A stretch of DNA of 58,405 bases. It comes from Magnetococcales bacterium. Its GTDB lineage: Bacteria > Pseudomonadota > Magnetococcia > Magnetococcales > Magnetaquicoccaceae. The translations under genes and the position numbers were made by a program. The stretch covers positions 1 to 58,405 of the forward strand of contig PDZU01000009.1 in assembly GCA_002753095.1 (NCBI GenBank). The letters run 5' to 3'. The notes beneath the pieces were generated by a model. It made no database searches, was not told the origin of the DNA, and was given only the letters and a program-made list of their open reading frames with translations. Every line of letters starts with the position of its first letter. Positions within the stretch are counted from its first letter, which is position 1. Positions 1 to 9,283 of the stretch are shown here, one piece after another.

Positions 1-455
1 TTGCACTGTGCGGCGTTTTATAGAAGCAAATGCGCAGCATTTGCGCATGCCGCACCAATCTGTGCCCCGCAGGGGCACGCTCCTGGAGGGCGGACGCCCG
101 ACTTTTAACATCGCGTGCCATAAGAATTTTGTATCTATTCAGCACCCAAAACAATTGCAGTTCCAGAACGGTGTCCAGAGACTTTGCTGTTGGCGCACCT
201 TGCGCACCCACCCCATCGAACACAGGTGAAGTCCTTGATCGTTGGCGCTGTTAAAAGTCGGGTGTCCACCCTCCCAAGGCGCGCCCCTGCGGGGTACAGA
301 TTTGGGCGCGCGGTACAGATTTGCTGCGCAAATCTGCTTCGTTAAAAGCGCGCCATTACAAGCAGGGCACTGCCCTGCACCCGCCAGGGACGATGATCGC
401 CCCTGCACCCCGCAATCGTTTTGGATGCTGAATAGTTACAGGATCTTTTTTACAA
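1..455. repeat. Cluster of modular palindromic intergenic repeats
   Basis: No gene is supported here. The stretch is built from short inverted-repeat modules that recur elsewhere in the window. A hairpin with 8-bp arms and a GCA loop lies at 26-44. A GC-rich module at 61-109 is nearly identical to 14642-14690 and recurs in inverted form at about 250-300. A second GCA-loop-type hairpin, read on the other strand, lies at 316-336. A near-palindrome centred on GATGATC lies at 385-405. Short open frames inside these modules share peptides only because the DNA is repeated, so they are not called as genes. Confidence 0.75.
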
Positions 456-1508
456 TCAATTGGCTGGTTGTTCTTGCACGGCACACTCCGAGCGCAACTG
501 TCCGCAGGCGGCGGCGATGTCGGCACCCCGACTGTCGCGAATGACGGTGACAATTTTGGCCTGACAGATGATCTCCTGAAAACGCAGGGTATCCTCCCGC
601 GCGGTAGGCGCATACGGAGAACCCGGCCACGGGTTGAAGGTGATCAAATTGACCTTGGAGGGAATATCGCCGATGAACTGCACCAACTCGCGGGCGTCCT
701 GCAGCGAATCATTGACCCCCTTGAGCAAAAGATACTCCCAGGTGATCGCCCGACCATGCTTGAGCGGAAAAGCCCGAATGGCCTCCTTCAAGGCAGCCAG
801 ATCATATTTGCGATTGAGGGGAATCAGTTGGTCGCGCACCGCATCGCGCACACTGTGCAGCGAGATGGCCATGTTGATACCCAAATCCCAACCCACCTGC
901 ACCAGTTTGGGCACCACTCCCGCCGTGGAGAGGGTAATTTTGCGCGTGCCGATGGCCAAACCTGTGCCGTTGAGCAGAATGCGTACCGCCTTGACCACCG
1001 CCTCATAGTTGTACAGAGGCTCGCCCATACCCATCAGCACCACATTGGTCACCTTCAAGCCTCTGGCCGCCAAATCGGCCCGGGCAAAGGTGACCTGCTC
1101 GACGATCTCCCCCGCCTCCAGATTGCGCAACAGGCGTTGCGTGCCGGTGTGGCAAAAGGTGCAAGAGAGCGTACACCCCACCTGCGAGGAGACACACAAC
1201 GTGCCCCGCTCTTCGTCCGGGATGAATACCGTCTCGATCTGTGCCCCATCCTGCAGCCCCAACAACCATTTTTCCGTGCCGTCCGCAGAAATACGATGGG
1301 TCACGACCTGCGGCAGCAGGGGCAAGGCGACCTCCTGCAAACGACTGCGCAAGGCCGCCGGAACATCACTCATCTCCTCCAGCGAACGGGCCAACTTGAC
1401 ATAAAGCCAGGACCAGATCTGCTTGGCCCGAAAGGGGCGTTCACCCCACTCGGCCAGCAAGGCGTTCAACTCTTCCCAACTTAAACTGGTCAACCGCAAT
1501 GACTTCAT
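456..1508 (-). CDS. rlmN: 23S rRNA (adenine-2503-C2)-methyltransferase RlmN
   Basis: Radical-SAM methyltransferase that modifies A2503 of 23S rRNA (and, in known homologues, A37 of some tRNAs). The 350-residue product has the family-length N-terminal domain (KSLRLTSLSWEELNALLAE) and the iron-sulfur motif CTLSCTFC followed by HTGTQ. It also has the SAM-binding stretch VVLMGMGEPLYNY and a C-terminal region with AAACGQL that supplies the second catalytic cysteine. The start is the ATG at 1508. The frame stays open another 53 codons upstream, but that part runs through an intergenic repeat and lacks family sequence. It lies 168 bases downstream of ndk on the same strand, a neighbourhood also common in gammaproteobacteria. 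Confidence 0.95.
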   Translation of the reverse strand: MKSLRLTSLSWEELNALLAEWGERPFRAKQIWSWLYVKLARSLEEMSDVPAALRSRLQEVALPLLPQVVTHRISADGTEKWLLGLQDGAQIETVFIPDEERGTLCVSSQVGCTLSCTFCHTGTQRLLRNLEAGEIVEQVTFARADLAARGLKVTNVVLMGMGEPLYNYEAVVKAVRILLNGTGLAIGTRKITLSTAGVVPKLVQVGWDLGINMAISLHSVRDAVRDQLIPLNRKYDLAALKEAIRAFPLKHGRAITWEYLLLKGVNDSLQDARELVQFIGDIPSKVNLITFNPWPGSPYAPTAREDTLRFQEIICQAKIVTVIRDSRGADIAAACGQLRSECAVQEQPAN

Positions 1509-1632
1509 GTGCTGCTCAATCACTCTGCAAATTTGGGCACTCTGCAAATTTGGGCGCGCTGCAGATTTGGGCAAGCCCAAACCTGCGGTGTTGCAAACGC
1601 GCCAACCGTCAGTGCTTCGCCCTGACAACCCG

Positions 1633-1655
1633 CAAGGGGAGATCATCTCCCCTTG
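1633..1655. repeat. Intergenic palindrome, GGGGAGATCATCTCCCC type
   Basis: Perfect inverted repeat with 11-bp arms (CAAGGGGAGAT and its complement) around a single central C. It matches the palindromes at 14532-14554 and 52666-52688 except for the central base. The adjoining 1530-1620 stretch holds degenerate AAATTTGGGC/GCCCAAA hairpin modules. It lies between ndk and rlmN (both minus strand) and could act as an mRNA hairpin or attenuator; that role is inference. Confidence 0.8.
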
Positions 1656-1676
1656 ACCCCTGGCCACTTTTTGACC

Positions 1677-2105
1677 CTAGAAACGGGCGTGCTGATCCAT
1701 GCCGGCAAAGAAAAAGGCAATCTCCTGGGCTGCCGTCTCAGGGGCATCGGATCCGTGTACCGCATTGGCCTCAATGCTGGTGGCAAAATCGGCACGAATG
1801 GTACCGGGTGCCGCATTGGCCGGATTGGTGGCCCCCATCAACTCACGATTGCGGGTGATGGCACTCTCCCCCTCCAACACCTGCACCACAATCGGACCCG
1901 AACTCATGTATTTGACCAGATCTTCGTAGAAAGGTTTGCCACGATGCACCCCATAAAAATTACCGGCCTGCACCGCCGACAAATGCATCATCCGGCACGC
2001 CGCAATCTTCAAACCCGCCGCCTCGAAACGGGCATAAATCTGACCGATGACATTTTTGGCCACGGCATCGGGTTTGATGATGGATAAGGTCCGTTCAACA
2101 GCCAT
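1677..2105 (-). CDS. ndk: Nucleoside diphosphate kinase
   Basis: Transfers the gamma phosphate between nucleoside tri- and diphosphates through a phosphohistidine. The 142-residue length is normal for the family. The N-terminus [12 protein letters not shown] and the active-site NAVHGSD (His117) are intact, as is the nucleotide-binding [14 protein letters not shown] segment. It is read toward rlmN. The 237 bases upstream, shared with the divergent gene at 2343, contain the DnaA-box cluster described separately. Confidence 0.97.
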   Translation of the reverse strand: MAVERTLSIIKPDAVAKNVIGQIYARFEAAGLKIAACRMMHLSAVQAGNFYGVHRGKPFYEDLVKYMSSGPIVVQVLEGESAITRNRELMGATNPANAAPGTIRADFATSIEANAVHGSDAPETAAQEIAFFFAGMDQHARF

Positions 2106-2121
2106 GTAAAGCTCCTTTTAC

Positions 2122-2242
2122 TGTGGATAACTCTGTGGATAAAATGACTGCAAGCAAGACAGACAGCCGCGCAACCCCCCAAACGGCAAGGGAAATTAAA
2201 GTAAGACAGCCGGTGGATAAACCTGTGGCTAACTGTAAATAA
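2122..2242. promoter_or_regulatory. Cluster of DnaA-box-like sites
   Basis: Two perfect TGTGGATAA boxes (reverse complement of the DnaA consensus TTATCCACA) lie 12 bases apart at 2122-2130 and 2134-2142. Three degenerate boxes follow in the same orientation: GGTGGATAA at 2212-2220, TGTGGCTAA at 2224-2232 and TGTAAATAA at 2234-2242. An A/T-rich stretch follows to about 2270. The cluster sits between ndk and a divergent gene and must also contain their promoters. Whether it is a replication origin, a DnaA titration site or a DnaA-regulated promoter cannot be told from sequence alone. Confidence 0.5.
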
Positions 2243-2342
2243 CTTGATCTTTAAGCCAGCAGGATTTATAGTCCTGAGCGGGTGAGAGCCTGTGCCTGCA
2301 TTGATCAGTATAAACGTATTTTTTCGGAGAGAGAACCCCGCC

Positions 2343-3248
2343 ATGCGCATTCCGCAACACCGCACACCGCATCGGTTTGCCTTACTGCTTGGCCTGACCA
2401 CTCTGCTGGCCGCTCCCTGCAGTTCTCAGGCTGCCATCTGGTATGCGGGCGAATTTTCTGCTGACATTATCATTAGCGATCCGCGAACACCAGGCAACAA
2501 AGCCCGTGGCACCTTCCATGTCGCCAAAGACCGCTTTCGGGCCGAGGGCATCCACCAGGGCAAGCAGAAGGTGATGATCGTGCTGCCCACAGAGCATAAG
2601 GTGTGGATGCTGCAACCGGAAGAAAAAACCTTCTTTGCTGGAGCCGGCAACGCCCCCGTGCCACCCAAACCGGATCGGGAACGGCTACCCGGTGATGTGG
2701 ATGGCCTCTGCAAACAGGAAAGAGGCATCACCTGCAGCAAACTGGGCAACGAAAAACTCAATGGCGTGGAGACGGAAAAATGGGAGATTAAACTGACTCC
2801 GCCCGGTCAACCAGCCGCAGGCCAAGCGCCAGAGGTACAAAAGGTGCTGGTGTGGGCCGATGTGCAGCGCCATATCATCATCCGTCAACAACCGGAAGCC
2901 GGTCCGGCCATGGAACGGGTCTTGACCGCCGTCGAAAAGGTCAATGGCCGCGATACAGAAAAATGGGCCGTCTCCATGATCTATCAGGGTAAGTCGCAAA
3001 GCTATAACCGCTGGGTGGACAGCGCCCTGCGCGTGCCCGTGCGCGAAGAGGAAAATGGTCAGGTGCTGATGGAACTGGTTAACATCCAGGAGAAAAGTCC
3101 AGCCGCCACCCTGTTTGAAATTCCCAAGGATTACCGGGAAATACAACCTCCCATCCCCGCCACACCAGCAGCGGGCGATTCAGGGCAGAGGCGCCCCACA
3201 GAAAACAGTGCACCCGCCGCTCAACCCGGCACACTGCAATATCGTTGA
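2343..3248 (+). CDS. Exported protein resembling DUF4412/lipoprotein-sorting family
   Basis: The 301-residue product starts with a Sec signal peptide ([21 protein letters not shown], cleavage probably near SSQA-AIW). The mature part alternates hydrophobic and charged strands ([33 protein letters not shown]). This resembles the half-barrel LolA/LolB-like and DUF4412 proteins, which bind lipid or act in the periplasm. A proline-rich tail ends the protein. ATG at 2343 is chosen because it begins the signal peptide and follows GGAGAGAG. It lies 40 bases before yebC and may share its transcript. The exact function is unknown. Confidence 0.6.
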   Translation: MRIPQHRTPHRFALLLGLTTLLAAPCSSQAAIWYAGEFSADIIISDPRTPGNKARGTFHVAKDRFRAEGIHQGKQKVMIVLPTEHKVWMLQPEEKTFFAGAGNAPVPPKPDRERLPGDVDGLCKQERGITCSKLGNEKLNGVETEKWEIKLTPPGQPAAGQAPEVQKVLVWADVQRHIIIRQQPEAGPAMERVLTAVEKVNGRDTEKWAVSMIYQGKSQSYNRWVDSALRVPVREEENGQVLMELVNIQEKSPAATLFEIPKDYREIQPPIPATPAAGDSGQRRPTENSAPAAQPGTLQYR

Positions 3249-3288
3249 TTGCCTGTACCCTTACAGGTTTGTCGTTCAGGAGAGTCGC

Positions 3289-4032
3289 ATGGCAGGACAT
3301 AGCAAGTGGGCCAATATCAAGATTCGCAAAGGTGCCCAAGACGCCAAACGAGGCAAAATTTTTACCAAGCTGATTCGGGAGATCACCACCGCCGCCCGCA
3401 TGGGTGGCAGTGACCTTTCCGCCAACGCCCGCCTGCGCGGGGCCGTACTGGCGGGCCGAACACAGAACATGCCCAAGGATACCATCGAGCGGGCCATCAA
3501 GCGGGGGGCCGGTGGTCTGGACGGTGCCAACTATGAAGAGGCGCGTTATGAGGGGTATGGTCCCGGTGGTGTGGCCGTCATCGTGGAAACCTTGACCGAC
3601 AACTATAACCGCACCGTGGCCGATGTACGGCACGCCTTCACCAAATATGGCGGCAACATGGGCACCTCCGGTTGTGTAGCCTATCTCTTCGACAACAAGG
3701 GAGAGATGAGCTTTGAAAACTGCAGCGAGGATGCCTTGATGGAGGCCGCTCTGGAGGCCGGGGCCGAAGATGTGGTCAGCGATGATGGCACCACCTTCGA
3801 GGTCATCACCGCCCCGGATCGTTTCCAGGCCGTGCAGGAGGCGTTGGCCCAGGCTGGCTTCACGCCCATCCGGGCCGAGTTGACCATGCGTCCGCAAAAT
3901 ACCATCACACTCGATGAACGCCAGGCCCTCTCCATGCTGAAAATGATCGATATGCTGGAAGACAACGACGATGTGCAGAAGGTCTACGCCAACTTTGACA
4001 TTCCCGACGATATTCTGGAACGGTTGGAATAG
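3289..4032 (+). CDS. yebC: YebC/PmpR-family regulatory or translation factor
   Basis: The 247-residue protein begins with the diagnostic [23 protein letters not shown] and contains the [14 protein letters not shown] and [12 protein letters not shown] blocks of the family. Members have been described as DNA-binding regulators and, more recently, as ribosome-associated factors that ease polyproline stalling. The proline-rich TolA and other proteins encoded here are compatible with the latter role, though that link is inference. The ATG at 3289 follows CAGGAGAG. It heads the yebC-ruvC-ruvA-ruvB run with only 15 bases before ruvC, an arrangement conserved in many proteobacteria. Confidence 0.96.
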   Translation: MAGHSKWANIKIRKGAQDAKRGKIFTKLIREITTAARMGGSDLSANARLRGAVLAGRTQNMPKDTIERAIKRGAGGLDGANYEEARYEGYGPGGVAVIVETLTDNYNRTVADVRHAFTKYGGNMGTSGCVAYLFDNKGEMSFENCSEDALMEAALEAGAEDVVSDDGTTFEVITAPDRFQAVQEALAQAGFTPIRAELTMRPQNTITLDERQALSMLKMIDMLEDNDDVQKVYANFDIPDDILERLE

Positions 4033-4047
4033 GCCAAAGGCCAGCGT

Positions 4048-4557
4048 ATGCGTGTCATCGGTATCGACCCCGGAACCACCACCACCGGCTGGGGCATTGT
4101 GGAGAGCGAAGGCAATCGGCTGCGGCACATTGCCGACGGCTGCATCCGCACCCAGACCGGGGAGTCTCTGCCCAACCGTCTGGGGAAAATTTTCCGCGAA
4201 TTGACCCGTGTCATGACTGCCTATCAACCGCATCAGGCGGTGGTGGAGGAGATTTTCGTCTCCCAGAATGTGCAGAGCGCCCTCAAGTTGGGCCATGCCC
4301 GTGGGGTGGCCATCGCGGCGGCCAACCAGCACGGCTTGCCCATCCATGAGTATACCGCCCTGCAGATTAAAAAATCGGTAGTCGGTTATGGCAGAGCCGA
4401 AAAACAGCAGATGCAGGAGATGGTGCGCATTCTCCTCGGCATGGCCAAACCAGCCGCCCAGGATGCTGCCGACGCCTTGGGGGTGGCCATCTGCCACATC
4501 AACCATCTCCCTCCGGCCCGCCCCTCCTCCTCTCCTCCCGCCGAGGCCAACGCATGA
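4048..4557 (+). CDS. ruvC: Holliday junction resolvase RuvC
   Basis: Endonuclease that cuts Holliday junctions symmetrically at the end of recombinational repair. The 169-residue product shows the RNase H-like fold signature: IGIDPG with catalytic Asp7, VVEEIF with the catalytic Glu at 67/68, and the C-terminal acidic pair in AAQDAADALGVAICH. The stop overlaps the ruvA start in an ATGA (4554-4557), which implies translational coupling. Confidence 0.97.
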   Translation: MRVIGIDPGTTTTGWGIVESEGNRLRHIADGCIRTQTGESLPNRLGKIFRELTRVMTAYQPHQAVVEEIFVSQNVQSALKLGHARGVAIAAANQHGLPIHEYTALQIKKSVVGYGRAEKQQMQEMVRILLGMAKPAAQDAADALGVAICHINHLPPARPSSSPPAEANA

Positions 4558-5198
4558 TCGCCCAACTGCGCGGTACCCTGGTCGACAAACAGCCGGATCA
4601 GATCATTCTTGACCTGGGGGGGGTGGGCTACCGCCTTTTTATTGCCCTCTCCACCTATGAAAAATTGCCAGAACTGGGCAGCACGGCACAACTGCTCACC
4701 GTGACCTATGTGCGGGAGGATGCCCTGCACCTGTACGGTTTTGCCTCTCCTGAAGAGAAGTCCCTCTTCCTGCTCCTGAACAATGTCAGCGGTATTGGCA
4801 CCCGTCTGGCCATCTCTGCGCTGTCGGCCTTGAGCAGCAGCACCCTGGTGCAGGCCATCCGCAACGAAGATCTCAACACCCTCTGCCTGATTCCTGGTGT
4901 GGGCCGCAAAACGGCGCAACGTCTGGTCATCGAATTGAAAGACCGTCTGCCGCCGCAGTTGTTGCACCCGGCAGGCCCCAGCACAACCGAGGCCGCAACC
5001 GCTGCCACGGCAACCAGTACGGAGGGCAGCGACAACCGCATGCAGACCGAGCTGATCTCCGCCTTGATCAACCTGGGCTACAAACGCCCGGAGGTGGAAC
5101 GGGTTGTGGGTCAACTGTTGCGCCAAGAGCCCTGCCACACCTTGAGTGACGGCTTGCGGGCGGCCTTGAAACGGTTGGCCCGTCCGGTGGGCGAATGA
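4554..5198 (+). CDS. ruvA: Holliday junction DNA helicase subunit RuvA
   Basis: Junction-binding subunit of the RuvAB branch-migration machine. The 214-residue product contains domain I ([20 protein letters not shown]), the helix-hairpin-helix motifs [12 protein letters not shown] and [19 protein letters not shown], then a variable alanine/threonine-rich linker. The C-terminal three-helix domain ([19 protein letters not shown]) contacts RuvB. It overlaps both neighbours by four bases. Confidence 0.97.
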   Translation: MIAQLRGTLVDKQPDQIILDLGGVGYRLFIALSTYEKLPELGSTAQLLTVTYVREDALHLYGFASPEEKSLFLLLNNVSGIGTRLAISALSALSSSTLVQAIRNEDLNTLCLIPGVGRKTAQRLVIELKDRLPPQLLHPAGPSTTEAATAATATSTEGSDNRMQTELISALINLGYKRPEVERVVGQLLRQEPCHTLSDGLRAALKRLARPVGE

Positions 5199-6229
5199 GT
5201 ACACACGATGCGCCAGAGCGGCTACTGACACCGGAGAGTTTGGCCGGAGATCCCCTTGATCCGGCGCTGCGCCCCCGCCACCTGAGCGATTTTATCGGGC
5301 AGGCCAAACTGAAAGCCAACCTGATGGTTTTTTTGCAGGCGGCCAAAAGCCGGGGCGATGCCATGGACCATCTGTTGTTGCATGGTCCCCCTGGCCTGGG
5401 CAAAACCACGCTGGCCCGCATCATCGCCAACGAACTGGGGGTTGGCATGCGCGCCACCTCCGGCCCGGTGATCGAAAAGGCTGGTGATCTGGCCGCCCTG
5501 CTCACCAATCTGGAACGGGGTGACATTCTCTTTGTCGATGAGATTCACCGCCTCAGCCCCACGGTGGAAGAGATTCTGTATCCGGCCATGGAGGATTATC
5601 AGTTGGATATTTTGATCGGCGAAGGACCGTCCGCCCGCTCGATCAAGATTGACCTGCCCCCCTTTACCCTGGTTGGCGCCACCACCCGTATCGGCATGTT
5701 GACCAACCCGCTGCGCGACCGTTTCGGTATTCTGGGCCACATGGTTTTTTATCAACCCGATGAACTGGCGACCATTTTACGCCGTTCGGCCCGCCTGCTG
5801 CGCCTGGAGTTGGCCCCGGACGGTGCCGATGAGATTGCGCGCCGCGCCCGTGGCACGCCACGCATTGCCAACCGTCTGCTCAAGCGGGTGCGCGACTTTG
5901 CCGAGGTGCTGCACAAGCCAACCGTCGATCAGGCCGTGGCCGCCCATGCGCTGGAACTGCTGGAGGTGGATCATTGCGGTCTGGATACCATGGATCGCCA
6001 ATTTTTGCGGATCATTATCGATAAATTTGCCGGTGGTCCGGTGGGGCTGGACACCCTGGCCGCCGCCATCAGCGAAACCCGTGACACCATCGAAGATGTG
6101 GTGGAACCCTATCTGCTCCAGGAAGGATTCCTGGACCGCACCCCCCGTGGCCGCCGGGCAACCCATCTGGCCTATCGCCACATGGGTCGCGAAGCCTGTT
6201 GGCCCAGCCAACAAGAGACATTATTGTAA
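5195..6229 (+). CDS. ruvB: Holliday junction branch migration ATPase RuvB
   Basis: Hexameric AAA+ motor that drives branch migration with RuvA. The 344-residue product carries Walker [10 protein letters not shown], Walker B LFVDEIHR, sensor 1 GATTRIG, the arginine-finger region LRDRFGI and the C-terminal winged helix ending in RTPRGRRAT. It starts at an ATGA overlap with ruvA. It is the last recombination gene before the ybgC-tol genes. Confidence 0.97.
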   Translation: MSTHDAPERLLTPESLAGDPLDPALRPRHLSDFIGQAKLKANLMVFLQAAKSRGDAMDHLLLHGPPGLGKTTLARIIANELGVGMRATSGPVIEKAGDLAALLTNLERGDILFVDEIHRLSPTVEEILYPAMEDYQLDILIGEGPSARSIKIDLPPFTLVGATTRIGMLTNPLRDRFGILGHMVFYQPDELATILRRSARLLRLELAPDGADEIARRARGTPRIANRLLKRVRDFAEVLHKPTVDQAVAAHALELLEVDHCGLDTMDRQFLRIIIDKFAGGPVGLDTLAAAISETRDTIEDVVEPYLLQEGFLDRTPRGRRATHLAYRHMGREACWPSQQETLL

Positions 6230-6267
6230 CTGTTTTTTGGCACCCCTGGCCAAGAATTGACGTTAAC

Positions 6268-6687
6268 GTGACGAAAAACACTTTCCTTTGGCCCATTCGG
6301 GTCTATTATGAAGCGACCGATGCCGGTGGTGTGGTCTATCACAGCCACTATCTGAACTATATGGAACAGGCCAGAACCGAATGGTTGCGGCATCTTGGCT
6401 TGGAACAGCAGCGCCTTTATCGTGAACTAGGCACACTTTTTGCTGTAACATGGACGGAGGTTCGTTTTTTGGCTCCGGCACGGTTGGATGACCGGTTGAC
6501 GGTCTCGGTGGCGCTGTTGGAACAAAAACAGGCCAGTTTGATGCTGCAACAGGGCATCGTGCGGGATGCGGGGCAACGGCCATTGATCGACGCCAAGGTG
6601 CGCATTGCGGCCCTGAACAGCCAGTTTAAGCCGATCCGCCTGCCCGCTGAACTTCTGCTGCAGTTGCAGAGCAAAATTGCTGTATAA
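6268..6687 (+). CDS. ybgC: YbgC-type acyl-CoA thioesterase of the tol cluster
   Basis: Hot-dog-fold thioesterase usually encoded first in the tol-pal cluster. The motif IRVYYEATDAGGVVYHSHYL contains the catalytic Asp, followed by NYMEQARTEWLR. A GTG at 6268 gives a 139-residue protein of normal length starting just before the conserved FLWPIRVYYEATD. The frame is open back to a TTG at 6199, inside ruvB, but that extension looks unlike the family. Sixty-nine bases separate it from tolQ. Confidence 0.85.
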   Translation: MTKNTFLWPIRVYYEATDAGGVVYHSHYLNYMEQARTEWLRHLGLEQQRLYRELGTLFAVTWTEVRFLAPARLDDRLTVSVALLEQKQASLMLQQGIVRDAGQRPLIDAKVRIAALNSQFKPIRLPAELLLQLQSKIAV

Positions 6688-6756
6688 ACAGTTGTTTAAC
6701 CGTTTAATTCATCACCCTGAACGTTTCAGGTTAACATTCTCTTCAATGGTCCGGTT

Positions 6757-7470
6757 ATGAACGAAACACTTGGTTCGCACAATCCTTTGGAACTGGTTGC
6801 CCAGGCTGGCCCGGTAGTCAAGCTGGTCATGTTGAGCCTGCTGGTTGCCTCGATCTGGTCCTGGAAAATCATTATTGAAAAATGGATGCTCTTCCGGCGG
6901 GTTACCCGCGAGGCGACGGCTTTTGAAGAGCGTTTCTGGAGTGGTGGCAGCATTGCCAAGCTCTACCAGACAGCCGCCCGCGAATGGCCGGACAGCCCCC
7001 TGGTCAATGTTTTTACCACCGGCTTCCGGGAGTGGAAACGTTGGGAGGGGGAAGATGGGGCCCCGGTTCCGTCGGAAACCGGGGATCTGTTGCCCAACAT
7101 TCGCCGGGCCATGACGGTGGCCCTGAATCGGGAAATGGATAATCTGGGACGCGGCCTGACCTTTTTGGCCACCACCGGTTCCACCTCGCCGTTTATCGGA
7201 CTGTTTGGCACCGTGTGGGGGATCATGAACTCTTTTCTGGGCTTGGCGGGTGCCAAAAACACCACCTTGACCATGGTGGCCCCCGGTATTGCCGAAGCCT
7301 TGATCGCCACGGCCATGGGGCTGGTTGCTGCCATTCCGGCGGTGATCGCCTATAACAAATATGCCACCAATTTGCGCCGCTTCCACCAGAAGATGGACAA
7401 CTTTGGCGCCGAGTTCCTCAACATTCTGGAGCGGCAGAGTGCCCGTCGGGCGGGAGGCAAATCCTCATGA
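6757..7470 (+). CDS. tolQ: Tol-Pal system proton channel subunit TolQ
   Basis: Inner-membrane protein that with TolR converts proton motive force into movement of TolA during cell constriction. The 237-residue product has a first membrane segment near residues 16-36 (VKLVMLSLLVASIWSW) and two further ones around 140-195. Between the latter lies the family block TTGSTSPFIGLFGTVWGIMN. Its stop overlaps the tolR start in an ATGA. Confidence 0.95.
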   Translation: MNETLGSHNPLELVAQAGPVVKLVMLSLLVASIWSWKIIIEKWMLFRRVTREATAFEERFWSGGSIAKLYQTAAREWPDSPLVNVFTTGFREWKRWEGEDGAPVPSETGDLLPNIRRAMTVALNREMDNLGRGLTFLATTGSTSPFIGLFGTVWGIMNSFLGLAGAKNTTLTMVAPGIAEALIATAMGLVAAIPAVIAYNKYATNLRRFHQKMDNFGAEFLNILERQSARRAGGKSS

Positions 7471-7892
7471 GCATGGGGGTCAATTTTAACAGCCAGGGCT
7501 CTGATCATGGCGCCATGAGTGACATCAACGTCACCCCCATGGTGGACATCATGTTGGTGTTGCTGGTCATCTTTATGGTGACCGCACCCTTATTGACCCA
7601 GGGTGTGGAGGTCAACCTGCCGGCCACCACCGCCTCGCCCATTGAGTCAAAAAGAGAGCCATTGGTGATTACCGTGGCCCAGGATGGGACGACCTACATC
7701 GAAAAATCGCCGCAAACCACCGTGCAATTGATCGAAAAGGTCTCTGCGATTCGCAAAGGCAATCCGGATCTGCCCGTTTTTGTGCGGGGGGATCGCAAAA
7801 CCCCCTACGGGGCGGTGATGATTGTCATGTCACAACTGCAACAAGCGGGAGTGGACCGGGTCGGCTTGGTCACCGAGCCGCCAGCACAATAA
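7467..7892 (+). CDS. tolR: Tol-Pal system protein TolR (ExbD family)
   Basis: A 141-residue ExbD/TolR protein. A short cytoplasmic tail leads to the [20 protein letters not shown] membrane segment with the proton-carrying Asp. A periplasmic domain ends in [25 protein letters not shown]. It overlaps tolQ by four bases and is followed four bases later by tolA, so the three are one translational unit. Confidence 0.95.
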   Translation: MSMGVNFNSQGSDHGAMSDINVTPMVDIMLVLLVIFMVTAPLLTQGVEVNLPATTASPIESKREPLVITVAQDGTTYIEKSPQTTVQLIEKVSAIRKGNPDLPVFVRGDRKTPYGAVMIVMSQLQQAGVDRVGLVTEPPAQ

Positions 7893-7896
7893 GGTC

Positions 7897-9180
7897 ATGC
7901 AACTCGAACATAAATCACTGCTCGGCTCATTTGCCGTTCACCTGCTGGTACTGGCGCTGGCGCTGTTCACCCCTTTCTCCAAACCGGAAAAGGAGATGAC
8001 ACCGCCCGTCATGGTCAGTCTGGTGCAACTGCCTCCGAGCAATACGCCCAAACCCCCGGCAACGCCGGAGCCGTCGCCAGAGAATCTGCCGCCGCAACCT
8101 GAGCCGTCGGAAGAGATGCCTGCCATTGTGGAACCGGTCAAGGTGGCCCCGCCCATCGAACCGGTCAAACCCCATTTGCCGCCGCCACCTCCGCCGCCGC
8201 CGATGAAACAACCGTTGCTGGAGCCGCCGCCGGAGCCGAAACCCATTCATAAACCGGAGCCAAAGCCTGAGCCCAAGCCCCTGCATAAACCAGAGCCCAA
8301 GCCAGAACCCAAGCCAGAGCCTAAGCCACAGCCTAAACCGGAGCCCAAGCCCGAACCTAAGCCGCTGCCTAAGCCAGAGCCTAAACCGGAGCCCAAGCCG
8401 GAGCCTAAGCCGCAACCCAAACCGGAGCCCAAGCCCGAACCTAAGCCAGAGCCCAAACCACAGCCTAAGCCTGAGCCCAAGCCGGAACCCAAACCTGAGG
8501 TCAAGCCTGCGCCCAAGCCGGAACCCAAACCTGAGGTCAAGCCTGCGCCCAAGCCGGAACCCAAACCTGAGGTCAAGCCTGCGCCCAAGCCGGAGCCAAA
8601 ACCAGAGAGCAAGCCCGTAGCCAAGGCGGAGGCAAAAGCAGACGCGAAGGCAGACGCCAAGCCGGATCCGAAGGCAACGGCCAAGACAGAGGACAAAAAG
8701 GCAACCGCTGCCGAACCGGTGAAGAAAAAGTCAGACTCGCTGGATTTTTCGTCGCTCTCGGATGCCATTAACAAGCTGCAGCCGCCCCAGCCGACGCAGA
8801 GGGTTGCCAAGGCAGAACCGGCTGCCAGGGCTGAGCACGCACCGCCGTCCAGAGGACCGCAGCAAAACTCCGCCGACAACCAGGAGCCACGGGCGTCAAA
8901 CTTGAGCATCAGGCTCTGGCAAGGAAAGATCCAGAGCAAGATCTACGAGAACTGGAGCAAGCCGGCTGGTCTGCCCAATGAGGGCAATCTGGTCATGACC
9001 ATTTTGGTAGAGGTTGCCCCCGATGGTACGTTGATGAATCCGCGTATTTCGCGCACTTCGGGCAATCCGGTCTTTGATCGTTCGGTGATCCGGGCCATTC
9101 AGAAGACGGCCTCGGTCGATCAGGCACCAAGCGGTTGTCCAGAGTGTCGGGAGTTGGAGCTGCACTTCCGACCGCAATAA
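7897..9180 (+). CDS. tolA: TolA-like envelope protein with long Pro-Lys-Glu linker
   Basis: The 427-residue product is anchored by one N-terminal membrane helix ([18 protein letters not shown]). A periplasmic-spanning stretch of about 125 residues follows, made of [12 protein letters not shown] repeats (roughly residues 112-237), then an Ala/Lys/Asp-rich section. The C-terminal TonB/TolA domain runs from about residue 335 ([18 protein letters not shown] to the end). The ATG at 7897 starts at the membrane helix; an earlier in-frame start lies inside tolR and is rejected. The linker is a proline-rich rod rather than the Ala-Lys helix of enterobacterial TolA, so TonB-like behaviour cannot be excluded. 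Its place after tolQR favours TolA. Confidence 0.85.
   Translation: MQLEHKSLLGSFAVHLLVLALALFTPFSKPEKEMTPPVMVSLVQLPPSNTPKPPATPEPSPENLPPQPEPSEEMPAIVEPVKVAPPIEPVKPHLPPPPPPPPMKQPLLEPPPEPKPIHKPEPKPEPKPLHKPEPKPEPKPEPKPQPKPEPKPEPKPLPKPEPKPEPKPEPKPQPKPEPKPEPKPEPKPQPKPEPKPEPKPEVKPAPKPEPKPEVKPAPKPEPKPEVKPAPKPEPKPESKPVAKAEAKADAKADAKPDPKATAKTEDKKATAAEPVKKKSDSLDFSSLSDAINKLQPPQPTQRVAKAEPAARAEHAPPSRGPQQNSADNQEPRASNLSIRLWQGKIQSKIYENWSKPAGLPNEGNLVMTILVEVAPDGTLMNPRISRTSGNPVFDRSVIRAIQKTASVDQAPSGCPECRELELHFRPQ
8481..8588 (+). repeat. Three perfect 36-bp tandem repeats within tolA
   Basis: Three identical 36-base units (8481-8516, 8517-8552, 8553-8588), each encoding the 12-residue pattern [12 protein letters not shown] or a shift of it. 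They sit inside a longer, more degenerate Pro-Lys-Glu array from about 8230 to 8615. Perfect identity implies recent duplication and a length-variable linker. Confidence 0.9.
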
Positions 9181-9190
9181 ACGGTAAACC

Positions 9191-9228
9191 CATCCGGTTG
9201 CAGGAAAAGTTCTGCCTGCAACCGGATG
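9191..9228 (+). terminator. Strong hairpin after tolA
   Basis: Perfect 14-bp inverted repeat (arms 9191-9204 and 9215-9228, CATCCGGTTGCAGG and complement) with a 10-base loop, 10 bases after the tolA stop. There is no T-run, so it may be an mRNA-stabilising hairpin or a Rho-dependent end rather than a classical intrinsic terminator. Confidence 0.55.
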
Positions 9229-9283
9229 ACAACCGCATCTGCCTTACAACCCCACTGATGCACGAACCAGGATAGCAGACACC

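Noticed and set aside
1509..1667. Upstream extension of rlmN by 53 codons
   Set aside because: It runs through an intergenic repeat and lacks RlmN-family sequence. The ATG at 1508 gives the normal N-terminus.
8230..8640. CRISPR-like short repeats in the tolA region
   Set aside because: The units are coding Pro-Lys-Glu tandem repeats in frame, without spacers.
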